Assembly (NCBI GenBank): GCA_017459925.1
Contig: JAFUCC010000004.1
Location: 1 to 36,450, forward strand
Length of the DNA stretch: 36,450 nucleotides
Source: Eggerthellaceae bacterium
GTDB taxonomy: Bacteria > Actinomycetota > Coriobacteriia > Coriobacteriales > Eggerthellaceae
Direction: 5' to 3'
Part shown: one piece after another, positions 1 to 5,759 of the stretch
Numbering within the stretch: the first letter of the stretch is position 1
How the letters are laid out: every line of letters begins with the position of its first letter
Made by a program: the position numbers and the translations under genes
Notes under the pieces: generated by a model
Told to the model about the DNA's origin: nothing
The model's database searches: none
Seen by the model: the letters and a program-made list of their open reading frames with translations, nothing else

Positions 1-302
1 CGTTTCACATCGCCGGGTTCCAGTACCATGACGGCGCCCTCGTGCTGGACAAGCTGAAGCCGGGCAAGAAGCTGAAAATGGTCGGCGAGCCCGACAACCC
101 TTACGACCCCAACGCCATCGAGCTGCGCTACAAGGGCGTGAGGCTGGGCTACGTTCCGCGCACCGAGAACTCGCAGTTCGCCCTCATGGTCTACTTCGGA
201 CATGCGGACGCCTTCGAGGTCCGCGTTCTGCAGGTCGACCCCGAGGCCGACCCCTGGCAGCAGGTCCGCGTGGGGATTTACGTTACGGATAAGCGGGATT
301 AA
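1..302 (+). CDS. HIRAN-domain protein, C-terminal part (5' end outside window)
   Basis: The reading frame is open from base 3 and ends with TAA at 300-302; no start is visible, so only the last ~100 residues are seen. They contain FHIAGFQYHDG, a lysine-rich turn, then GEPDNPYDPNAIELRYKG and LGYVPR, the typical core of a HIRAN domain (small beta-barrel nucleic-acid-end-binding domain found alone or attached to helicases and restriction-type proteins). The domain occupies almost all the visible residues, so it is C-terminal or the protein is small. It is the first visible gene of the integrated island. What precedes it is unknown. Family call is good; the biological role is not known. Confidence 0.75.
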   Translation, partial: FHIAGFQYHDGALVLDKLKPGKKLKMVGEPDNPYDPNAIELRYKGVRLGYVPRTENSQFALMVYFGHADAFEVRVLQVDPEADPWQQVRVGIYVTDKRD

Positions 303-366
303 CCGAGCCAGAGCACAGGGTTAAACTGTTTTGCAAAGTGTCCTTGTAGAGAATGAGGATGGCCGG

Positions 367-1443
367 ATGATCACCTTCGAGCAAGCAGCCAAGATGGCAG
401 TGTCGTACGACCCGCATAATGACATGTTCAGCGAGTACGAGAACGCGTACGAGTTTTACAGCAGCGCCCGACCCGAGATGATCGGGCCGCAGCCGTGCGT
501 GATCGCGAAAGAGACCGGGGAGCGCCTGTTCTGGGACGACGAGCTTTTCGGCGACTTCGACTACGGCGAGCTCGTCGCCGAGGGGGAGATACCCGCCGAG
601 TGGCGTCCCGTCTTGCGCGGCGTGCGCGACGCGGTATACGGGGCGGCCGTCGGCGATGCCCTTGGCGTGCCCTACGAGTTCATGGGGCGCGATTCCTTCG
701 AGTGCACGGGCATGGCATCGGGAGGAGTGCACGGCAAGCCGGCCGGCACGTTCTCCGATGACACGTCGATGATGCTCGCCCTGTGCGACAGCATTCGCGA
801 GTGCGGTCGGGTCGATGCGCGTGACATGCGCAAGCGTTTCAACGACTGGATGCGCAACGGGGCCTACACCGCGGACGGCGACGTGTTCGACGTCGGCAAC
901 ACCGTGGCCACCGCACTCTCCGAGGGCGAGGGCTGCGAAGGCGAGTGGTCGAACGGCAACGGGTCGCTCATGCGCATCGCGCCGCTCGCGTACACGCACG
1001 CCGATGACGATGACGTGCGGGCGGCGTCCGCCATCACGCACGCGCACCGCATTTCGGCCGAGTCGTGTGTGTGCCTCGTGATGCTGATTCGCAACCTGGT
1101 CGGCGGCAACCCGCTCGACCTCGCGCTGAGGTACAGCATTCCCGAGGGTTCTGAGTTCGCCTTCCTGGCAAACGTGGCCTCGTGGCCGCGTGATGAGGTG
1201 AAGTCGGGCGGCTTCGTGCTGGACACGCTGGGAGCCGCCATATGGTGCTTCGCCAACACCGCCTCGTACGCCGAGTGCGTGCTGGCGGCGGTGAACCTCG
1301 GCGGCGACTCCGACACGACGGCGTGCGTCGCGGGTGCGCTCGCAGGCGCGTACTACGGCTACGAGTCGATACCCGGGGAATGGATCGAGGCCTTGCGCGG
1401 CAAGGACGTAATAGAGAAAAGCATGTTCTGGGGAGAGATATGA
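367..1443 (+). CDS. ADP-ribosylglycohydrolase family protein (DraG-like)
   Basis: About 358 residues. From about residue 90 the protein has the ADP-ribosylglycohydrolase fold signatures: AVYGAAVGDALGVPYEF, then GTFSDDTSMMLAL (N-terminal metal-binding Asp cluster), GNGSLMRIAPLA, and a C-terminal GGDSDTTACVAGALAGA (second metal-binding Asp pair). These enzymes remove ADP-ribose from protein or nucleic acid using two Mg ions. The first ~90 residues are an extension not typical of the core and may recognise the substrate. ATG at 367 is preferred because GAGGA lies at 355-359; an in-frame TTG at 331 has no ribosome binding site. In an island, such an enzyme may reverse a toxin-made or host-made ADP-ribose mark, but no ADP-ribosyltransferase is visible nearby. 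Confidence 0.85.
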   Translation: MITFEQAAKMAVSYDPHNDMFSEYENAYEFYSSARPEMIGPQPCVIAKETGERLFWDDELFGDFDYGELVAEGEIPAEWRPVLRGVRDAVYGAAVGDALGVPYEFMGRDSFECTGMASGGVHGKPAGTFSDDTSMMLALCDSIRECGRVDARDMRKRFNDWMRNGAYTADGDVFDVGNTVATALSEGEGCEGEWSNGNGSLMRIAPLAYTHADDDDVRAASAITHAHRISAESCVCLVMLIRNLVGGNPLDLALRYSIPEGSEFAFLANVASWPRDEVKSGGFVLDTLGAAIWCFANTASYAECVLAAVNLGGDSDTTACVAGALAGAYYGYESIPGEWIEALRGKDVIEKSMFWGEI

Positions 1444-1555
1444 TGGTCGTTGACCGTTGTTGACTGAAAACAGTCTCTAAGTCCCATCTGAGGTACTCGT
1501 AGCCCATCCTCCCTCTCGTATCCTGCAACCGTGGGAAATCGGGAGGGAGGGTCGT

Positions 1556-1735
1556 ATGGGCTGGCTAATCGCATTTGCTATCATCGCCGTTGTTGTCGCC
1601 GTCGGCGTCGGTGGCGCGGTGCTTCACCCGGTGCTGTACGGGCTGTTCATCGCAGCTGTGCTGATAATCCCGTGCGTGATTATCTCGGTCATTGTCAACG
1701 GGGTCATCGACTCGCTGTTCGGAGGGCGCAGGTGA
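1556..1735 (+). CDS. Small two-helix membrane protein (59 aa)
   Basis: ATG at 1556 follows a strong GGGAGGGAGGG ribosome binding site. The 59-residue product is almost entirely hydrophobic: a first helix rich in Val/Ala/Gly/Ile (about residues 3-22), a short HPVLYG turn, a second helix (about 28-50), and a basic GGRR tail. The TGA stop forms part of an AGGTGA ribosome binding site for the next small gene, so the two are probably translationally coupled. Family not recognised. Phage or conjugative-element small membrane protein is plausible, but no function can be assigned. Confidence 0.6.
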   Translation: MGWLIAFAIIAVVVAVGVGGAVLHPVLYGLFIAAVLIIPCVIISVIVNGVIDSLFGGRR

Positions 1736-1739
1736 TTCC

Positions 1740-1850
1740 ATGGGGCTCTTCCTGGCAATCTGGGCGCTCACCATCTTCATCGGAACGGCCATCGCCCCAG
1801 TGGCGCTCATCGTCATCTTCGTCGTGGCGCACAAGTACAACCTACGGTAA
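1740..1850 (+). CDS. Small single-helix membrane protein (36 aa)
   Basis: ATG at 1740 starts four bases after the stop of the previous small gene, with AGGTGA at 1730-1735 as ribosome binding site. The 36-residue product is one long hydrophobic segment (Leu/Ile/Ala/Val from residue 3 to about 29) ending in a basic-polar HKYNLR tail, the expected topology of a single-pass membrane peptide. The tight spacing suggests it works with the 59-aa protein. No family is recognised. Confidence 0.5.
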   Translation: MGLFLAIWALTIFIGTAIAPVALIVIFVVAHKYNLR

Positions 1851-1882
1851 GCCGAGCGATCGGCAAGGAGGGAGAACCAGCA

Positions 1883-2140
1883 ATGGCAGACGGAATGTGG
1901 TCGATGCACGACGACGGCAGCTTCGAGCTGCAGGAGCCGTACAGGACGTGGCTCATAGAATCGAAGATCGCGGCGACGAAGGGCTGGGCGGACGGGCTGA
2001 TAGCCTACCTCGAGCCGAGGTGCCCCTACACGGCCCAACAGCTCGCAGACGAGCTGGTACGCCGCAACGACGTGCGCGAGCAGGGCAAAATGGAGACCTT
2101 CGAGGAGTTCGTCCTCGAGGCGCTGAGCGGGGACCTGTGA
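1883..2140 (+). CDS. Hypothetical protein (85 aa)
   Basis: ATG at 1883 is preceded by AAGGAGGGAGAA, a strong ribosome binding site. The soluble, acidic 85-residue protein is mostly predicted helical, with a Trp-containing start, a central segment that resembles a small helical bundle, and an acidic C-terminus ending in LSGDL. It lies 33 bases after the small membrane genes and 13 bases before the next ORF, so 1556-2891 looks like one transcription unit. I do not recognise a family. Confidence 0.6.
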   Translation: MADGMWSMHDDGSFELQEPYRTWLIESKIAATKGWADGLIAYLEPRCPYTAQQLADELVRRNDVREQGKMETFEEFVLEALSGDL

Positions 2141-2153
2141 GGAAGGCGGGGCC

Positions 2154-2891
2154 ATGAACGAGGGAAGAAGCTGGGACGCGTTCGTTAAAGCGCTGTGCAG
2201 GCAAATCGACGAATGGCCCCTTGGGAAATGGGCCATGATGGAGGATCTTGCATCGAGGGCTCCCGAAATCGAGTTCGACGAGGACGAAGGGCTGTATCGC
2301 GTCGAAGGCGCTGACAGGCTGTTCGCTTCCGAGGAGATAGACGAGGCGGAAGCCGAGGTGCAGGCCTATGCGGAAGAGAAGGGGCTGTTCGTCGAACAGG
2401 ACTTCGACAGGGGCATTTCCCTCCATGAGCGAGTCGATTCCGCTGCCAAATTCGACTTCGATGAAATCAAATACCTCGAACTGACCTATGAGCCCGCCTT
2501 GCGGCTCGGAGGAGAATCCAAAGCGGTGTACGACGGGGAGACGCTAGAGGTTGCCCCGGCATGGAAGGGCATAAGCGGACACCAAGGGCGATCCATCAAG
2601 CTCGATCAAGAAGGCAGAAACCGTCTTCGCGACCTCATCGAAGTAACGAGCGTTTCGTCGTGGGACAAGGCCTATGCACCCGTTGGCTACATGGTCCTGG
2701 ACGGCTGGGGCTGGACCCTTCTAATCCGCTTTAGGAGCGGCAAGGTGTTCGCGAGTGAGGGCTCGAACGCCTGGCCCGAAACCCTCGGGCTCCTCTGGGA
2801 AGGCCTCTTCGATATCGTGGGATTGGAAGTTCCAGGCGGAGACGAGAGGCCGGAATGGGTCTGCGAGCTAGTTGGTCAAGACGAGGAGTGA
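2154..2891 (+). CDS. Hypothetical acidic protein (245 aa)
   Basis: The start codon at 2154 lies 13 bases after the previous stop, with GGAAGGCGGGG upstream. The protein is strongly acidic and soluble, with Glu/Asp-rich helical stretches in the first 100 residues and a Trp-rich beta-like part near residues 180-230. No catalytic motif or membrane segment is visible. It is the last gene of a plus-strand group that began at 1556 and runs convergently into the minus-strand gene ending at 3004. Base composition is slightly lower in GC than the surroundings, as expected for island cargo. Function unknown. Confidence 0.6.
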   Translation: MNEGRSWDAFVKALCRQIDEWPLGKWAMMEDLASRAPEIEFDEDEGLYRVEGADRLFASEEIDEAEAEVQAYAEEKGLFVEQDFDRGISLHERVDSAAKFDFDEIKYLELTYEPALRLGGESKAVYDGETLEVAPAWKGISGHQGRSIKLDQEGRNRLRDLIEVTSVSSWDKAYAPVGYMVLDGWGWTLLIRFRSGKVFASEGSNAWPETLGLLWEGLFDIVGLEVPGGDERPEWVCELVGQDEE

Positions 2892-2925
2892 GCTGAATTG
2901 CTCTTGCGGCTAATTTAGAAGAGAA

Positions 2926-2993
2926 GCCCCTCGGCTCTTCGGCAACGCGTCATGCCAGGGCCGAGGGGCGCTCGCCCCGCCTGGAGGCGGGGC
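2926..2993. terminator. Two hairpins between convergent genes
   Basis: GCCCCTCGGC (2926-2935) pairs perfectly with GCCGAGGGGC (2960-2969), and GCCCCGCC (2974-2981) pairs with GGCGGGGC (2986-2993). Both lie in the 112-base gap between the stop at 2891 (plus) and the stop at 3004 (minus). Read on the minus strand, the first stem is followed by a pyrimidine run TTCTCTTCT. A bidirectional terminator region is the simplest reading; the U-tracts are weak. Confidence 0.55.
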
Positions 2994-3003
2994 CGTCTTG
3001 GCC

Positions 3004-3375
3004 TTACGGGAGGAGGTCTAGCCCGCAGGCGTCGATCGCGTTTACGTGGTGGCGGAGAATCGCCCGGTTGTCGGAGAGGACCAGCAGCGCCACAACATCG
3101 GCCCGTACCGGACAGTCGGCGTGCTCGGGATGCTCGGTCAGGTACGCTGCAGCCAGCCGCTCGAACGCCTTGCGGTCAGCGGCCCTGTCCGGGATGCCCT
3201 CGCCGGCGTTCCTGGCGGCGTCCCCGAACACGAACGCGAGCCCGTATCCGTCGGTGACGATGTAGCCCGCCGTGTCGCCGCCGTGGCTCCAGCCCTCCTC
3301 GAGGATCTTGTAGCCCTTGAGCTCCAGGTACCGGCCTATCGCCGCCATGGCCCTCTTCTTCGTCTTCCTCTTCAT
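3004..3375 (-). CDS. YraN/UPF0102-like small protein (123 aa)
   Basis: The start at 3375 has AAGGAGGT in ideal position on the minus strand; an upstream in-frame ATG would add ten residues but lacks such a site. The basic N-terminus (MKRKTKKRAM), followed by GRYLELKGYKILEEGW and a GYIVTDGYGLAFVFGD segment, resembles the start of YraN-family proteins (endonuclease-fold, found beside rnhB or in mobile elements). The E-x-K catalytic motif of nuclease-fold proteins is not clear, so activity is doubtful. The gene is preceded by a ~120-nt structured element (3438-3557) that recurs at 5537-5652. Confidence 0.6.
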   Translation of the reverse strand: MKRKTKKRAMAAIGRYLELKGYKILEEGWSHGGDTAGYIVTDGYGLAFVFGDAARNAGEGIPDRAADRKAFERLAAAYLTEHPEHADCPVRADVVALLVLSDNRAILRHHVNAIDACGLDLLP

Positions 3376-3437
3376 CTCGCGACCTCCTTGTCGTCTGCGG
3401 CCCACCCCTTGCGGGCCTCGCAGGGCCCTGTTGCGGC

Positions 3438-3557
3438 GGGGTTCGCGGAGTGCGGCAAGGGTGGAAAGCGAAACCCGGAGGGCCCCGAGTTTTCAGCCGC
3501 ATGCGTGGTCGGACGTTGAAAAGTTTTCGCGTGCCCTTGCGCGCGCAGCGGCTCCCG
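3438..3557 (-). ncRNA. Structured leader element, copy A
   Basis: This stretch lies directly upstream of the minus-strand gene starting at 3375 and shares an ordered set of blocks with 5537-5652. Plus-strand blocks: GGGGTTCGCGGAG (3438-3450), GCAAGGG (3455-3461), GCGAAAC (3468-3474), a variable middle, GTTTTCGC (3523-3530), GCCCTTGC (3533-3540) and AGCGGCTCCCG (3547-3557). The inner blocks pair: GCAAGGG with CCCTTGC and GCGAAAC with GTTTTCGC, giving a two-step stem around a variable loop. The outer blocks are conserved in sequence. A cis-acting RNA on the minus strand is the preferred reading; a DNA-level site is possible. Confidence 0.55.
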
Positions 3558-3774
3558 CCGAGCGTCGGGGCTTAGAGGTGCGCTGGGCGGGTCGCCGGCA
3601 AGGTCGCCGGATGATGCGAAGATGAGATTGGCGGCGTCCCTACCTGGGGATATGGCGGATTCAGAGGTGATGAGCGGGGCGTTTGGCGAGACGGTGGTTT
3701 TCGTCGACGGGATGTGGCTTCGGGGCGTTCGGGCATCCGGCGATGCGGCATAATGGTCGGCCTAGGAGGTTTCG

Positions 3775-3972
3775 ATGAGGAACATGTACCCCGACGCGGA
3801 CTATTTCGCGTTCCTTGACGGCCTGCGCGACGCGGGCGAGATGAACACCGTGCTGGCGCCCGTCGCATTGATCGATGAGTTCCCGGGCCTTCGCGCCGAG
3901 GAGGCCAAGGCGGTATGCGCCGACTGGCGGGCCACTTACCACGAGCGCCGCACGCGCTTGTCCAGAGGCTGA
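3775..3972 (+). CDS. Hypothetical small protein (65 aa)
   Basis: ATG at 3775 follows TAGGAGGTTTCG, a clear ribosome binding site. The 65-residue soluble protein is helical, with a central ALIDEFPGLRAEEAKAVCADW segment that resembles a helix-turn-helix-like or helical hairpin fold, and a basic C-terminus (HERRTRLSRG). It ends 59 bases before the AbiE-type antitoxin. I recognise no family. The space 3558-3774 upstream holds no gene I can support. Confidence 0.55.
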   Translation: MRNMYPDADYFAFLDGLRDAGEMNTVLAPVALIDEFPGLRAEEAKAVCADWRATYHERRTRLSRG

Positions 3973-3995
3973 CTGATTCTGACGATTTTCCAAAA

Positions 3996-4032
3996 TTGCC
4001 AAAACGATACCGAAAATGGTATAGTTTTGGCA
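3996..4032 (+). promoter_or_regulatory. Promoter with overlapping palindromic operator; leaderless start
   Basis: TTGCCA (3996-4001) and TATAGT (4020-4025), spaced 18 bp, form a promoter whose start point would fall at or next to the ATG at 4032, so the message would be leaderless. A 15-bp inverted repeat with one mismatch, TGCCAAAACGATACC (3997-4011) and GGTATAGTTTTGGCA (4018-4032), covers the whole promoter. Antitoxins of the AbiEi group repress their own operon by binding inverted repeats, so this is the likely autoregulatory operator. Confidence 0.75.
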
Positions 4033-4562
4033 TGACGTATTATGACGACATATACGAGCAGGCGGTGGACAACCACTACCTGTTCACCACTGCCAACGCA
4101 GCCGCGGCTGGCATCCCGAGCGTCGAGCTCGCGAAGCTCGCGAGCAGGGGGCGGCTGGAGAGCCTCGGCAATGGCGTCTACCGTCTTGCGCGTTATGTGC
4201 CCGCCGAGTCCGACCCTTACGCCGTGGCGGTCGCCCGTGCGGGCGAAGGGGCCTACCTGTACGGGGAGTCCGTCATAGCGCTTTTGGGGCTTGCGCCGAC
4301 GAACCCCGACCGCGTGTTCGTCGCCACGCCCCGCAGGGTGCGCAAGAAGCTTCCAGGACCCTTGGTGCTGAAGAGGGTGCCCGCGCCTGCGCGGCTCGCC
4401 GTCTACGAAGGCGTGCCGAGCCAGCGCGCGGCCGACGCCATTGCGTCCTGCAAGGGCTCCGTCATGCCGGAGCGCCTCCGCGACGCAATGCGCCGCGGGC
4501 GCGAGAAGGGCTACATCACCGCCTCCGAGGAGGAGGCGCTAAAGGAGGAGATGGGATGGTAG
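4032..4562 (+). CDS. AbiEi-type antitoxin / transcriptional regulator
   Basis: The 176-residue protein begins with a winged-helix segment (about residues 15-55: FTTANAAAAGIPSVELAKL, then a wing with GNGVYRLARY), then a domain with GEGAYLYGESVIALLGL and FVATPRRVRKKLPGPL, the pattern of the AbiEi antitoxin family. No ribosome binding site precedes ATG 4032, consistent with the leaderless promoter there. The gene overlaps the toxin-like ORF by seven bases (ATGGTAG-type overlap at 4556-4562), the usual AbiEi-AbiEii coupling. It probably represses its own promoter. The antitoxin appears complete, while its partner is truncated. Confidence 0.85.
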   Translation: MTYYDDIYEQAVDNHYLFTTANAAAAGIPSVELAKLASRGRLESLGNGVYRLARYVPAESDPYAVAVARAGEGAYLYGESVIALLGLAPTNPDRVFVATPRRVRKKLPGPLVLKRVPAPARLAVYEGVPSQRAADAIASCKGSVMPERLRDAMRRGREKGYITASEEEALKEEMGW

Positions 4563-5014
4563 CGAAGCGGCCGAACAGCAAGCGCAACCTCGACATGGCG
4601 CTTCGTCGTATCGGCGACGCCGACGAGCCCGACTACCTGGTTCCAGCCGACGCGAACCGCGTCCTGGCACAGATCGGCTTCCCCGATCTGGGGCCGATTC
4701 CGACGATGCCGTTGCACCACCAGATAGCGCAGAAGCTGCACGGGGCGAGCGAGCCTGGTAGCGAGCGGGCCCATGACCTCATCGATCTGCAGGTCATCGT
4801 CTCCCGCGGCGAGGTCGACTATGCGCTCACGCGCCAGACGTGCGAGAGGCTGTTCGCCTACAGGCGGAAGCAGGCCTGGCCGCCCACAATCGTCAAGGGC
4901 GAGGAGTGGGACCGCCTTTACGCAGACCAGCTGCTTCCCGAACCCGTCTTGCAGACGGCCGACGAGGCGGTCGCGTGGGCAAACGAATTAATCGGAAAAA
5001 TTGCCCGGGCTTAA
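4556..5014 (+). CDS. AbiEii-type nucleotidyltransferase toxin, internally truncated
   Basis: The 152-residue product matches the ends but not the middle of AbiEii toxins. The first ~20 residues (MVAKRPNSKRNLDMALRR) look like a normal toxin start, and from about residue 40 the sequence matches the C-terminal half: PTMPLHHQIAQKLHGASEPG, RAHDLIDLQVI, LFAYRRKQAWPP, EEWDRLYAD, VAWANELI. The central nucleotidyltransferase core, with its GG/GS-x-L/S and D-x-D metal-binding motifs, is absent, while full-length relatives are near 280-300 residues. An in-frame deletion is the likely cause. The product should lack transferase activity and may be a decoy or decaying remnant. ATG 4556 overlaps the antitoxin stop. 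Confidence 0.75.
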   Translation: MVAKRPNSKRNLDMALRRIGDADEPDYLVPADANRVLAQIGFPDLGPIPTMPLHHQIAQKLHGASEPGSERAHDLIDLQVIVSRGEVDYALTRQTCERLFAYRRKQAWPPTIVKGEEWDRLYADQLLPEPVLQTADEAVAWANELIGKIARA

Positions 5015-5023
5015 CCAGGGGGC

Positions 5024-5227
5024 TCACACCTGCTGAAGAGAGGCGTCGAGGGATTTCGCGCACGACTCGATGACGCAACGTACTGCGGCGAGCTCTGAGG
5101 GCGTAATCTGCTGGTTGTCGGCTTTGTCCTCGAGCAGCTCGAGCAGCGAAGCTGCACCTTCTAGCTTGTCGGCTGATTCCACAACGGCGAGTTCCATCGC
5201 CTCGTTGACTTTGGCAGCATCGACCAT
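5024..5227 (-). CDS. Small acidic helical protein (67 aa)
   Basis: The start at 5227 has GGGGAGGTCGC on the minus strand as ribosome binding site. The 67-residue product is acidic and almost wholly helical (for example AMELAVVESADKLEGAASLL and SELAAVRCVIESCAKSL), with no membrane segment. No family is recognised; small acidic helical proteins of islands are sometimes anti-repressors, antitoxins or anti-restriction proteins, but nothing here proves any of these. It is preceded by a ~160-nt structured leader and a TATAAT promoter box (5394-5399), and its ribosome binding site can pair inside that leader. It runs convergently against the truncated toxin gene, leaving only 9 bases. Confidence 0.6.
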   Translation of the reverse strand: MVDAAKVNEAMELAVVESADKLEGAASLLELLEDKADNQQITPSELAAVRCVIESCAKSLDASLQQV

Positions 5228-5390
5228 AGCGCGACCTCCCCGCGGAATCGGCGTGACGGAAGAGGTAGATGGCCTAAGGGGGCACCCACCTCGGTTGTCA
5301 CGCCGTTGGGAATTCACACGGAAGAGCCCACTAGGCAAGTGCCCCCATTCGGGAGCTCTCTCCGTGTGAGTATTCATATGGCGTGACCCG
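5228..5390 (-). ncRNA. Switch-like structured leader with kissing hairpins
   Basis: Minus-strand leader of the 67-aa gene. Hairpin 1: TCACACGGA (5314-5322) with TCCGTGTGA (5361-5369), extended by AGAGC/GCTCT. Hairpin 2: GGCGTGAC (5250-5257) with GTCACGCC (5297-5304), extended by GAGGT (5262-5266) with ACCTC (5288-5292). The two loops carry GGGGGCAC (5278-5285) and GTGCCCCC (5339-5346), eight perfectly complementary GC-rich bases. A second GGCGTGAC (5380-5387), at the predicted RNA 5' end, can compete for 5297-5304. Breaking hairpin 2 would free the strand complementary to the ribosome binding site (ACCTC, plus 5234-5238). This is the logic of a translational switch; no known class is recognised. 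Confidence 0.65.
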
Positions 5391-5393
5391 TTC

Positions 5394-5399
5394 ATTATA
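5394..5399 (-). promoter_or_regulatory. -10 box (TATAAT) for the structured leader
   Basis: On the minus strand TATAAT lies at 5399-5394, preceded directly by TG. Transcription would start near 5387-5389, so the RNA would open with the GUCACGCC segment that competes in the leader fold. The -35 region is poor. The box overlaps sequence just after the stop of the 23-residue micro-ORF. Confidence 0.5.
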
Positions 5400-5410
5400 C
5401 ATTGCGCCGG

Positions 5411-5482
5411 TCACATGAAGGCGATAGCGCTGCGCACGATGACGCGCATCAGCGCCAGCGCTGTCCGGATGATGAGCGCCAT
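5411..5482 (-). CDS. Micro-ORF: 23-aa hydrophobic cationic peptide
   Basis: On the minus strand GGGAGGTGATCC precedes ATG at 5482 by an ideal distance; it matches the full anti-Shine-Dalgarno end of 16S rRNA over about ten bases, far stronger than needed by chance. The peptide starts MALIIRTALAL and ends SAIAFM, alternating small/aliphatic residues with four arginines, so it could form a membrane-seeking helix. It sits below structured element copy B. A second micro-ORF with a similar ending lies at 7350-7430. A toxin-like peptide, leader peptide or small membrane regulator are all possible. Expression has to be shown. Confidence 0.45.
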   Translation of the reverse strand: MALIIRTALALMRVIVRSAIAFM

Positions 5483-5536
5483 GGCGGATCACCTCCCTTC
5501 GCGATGCCCGGAGCGGTCCTTCCCCCTTACTGCATC

Positions 5537-5652
5537 GGGGTTCGCGGAGGGCGCAAGGGGGAAATGCGAAAACCGACAGGCTCGAGCACCCGTCCGATCA
5601 CATGGGCGGCGCGGGTGGTTTTTCGCGGCCCTTGCGCGCGAAGCGGCTCCCG
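5537..5652 (-). ncRNA. Structured leader element, copy B
   Basis: Second copy of the element at 3438-3557, here upstream of the minus-strand micro-ORF 5411-5482. Plus-strand blocks in the same order: GGGGTTCGCGGAG (5537-5549), CGCAAGGG (5552-5559), GCGAAAACC (5566-5574), variable middle with a CACCCG/CGGGTG sub-hairpin, GGTTTTTCGC (5617-5626), CCCTTGCG (5629-5636) and AGCGGCTCCCG (5642-5652). The stem is kept although bases differ from copy A: where A has GCGAAAC/GTTTTCGC, B has GCGAAAACC/GGTTTTTCGC. That supports selection on pairing. Each copy precedes a well-marked minus-strand translation start. Confidence 0.55.
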
Positions 5653-5703
5653 ATGGACGCTCAGGAAAAAGGAGCGCCTGAGGGCTGAAGCGAAGGCTCC
5701 CAG

Positions 5704-5736
5704 CAAAAACGCCTCCCCCATCGGTGGGGAAGGCGC
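5704..5736 (-). terminator. Rho-independent terminator of the minus-strand AbiE operon
   Basis: On the minus strand CGCCTTCCCCAC, a four-base loop and GGGGGAGGCG are followed by TTTTT (5709-5705). It lies 24 bases after the stop of the toxin gene at 5760 and should separate the AbiE operon from element copy B. Confidence 0.8.
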
Positions 5737-5759
5737 TCGGTTTACGGGCTTGTGTGAGG

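Noticed and set aside
5228..5390. Leader repeats as a CRISPR array or iteron origin
   Set aside because: Only three copies of an eight-base unit in alternating orientation, with spacing that fits hairpins; no spacer-repeat periodicity and no Rep gene.
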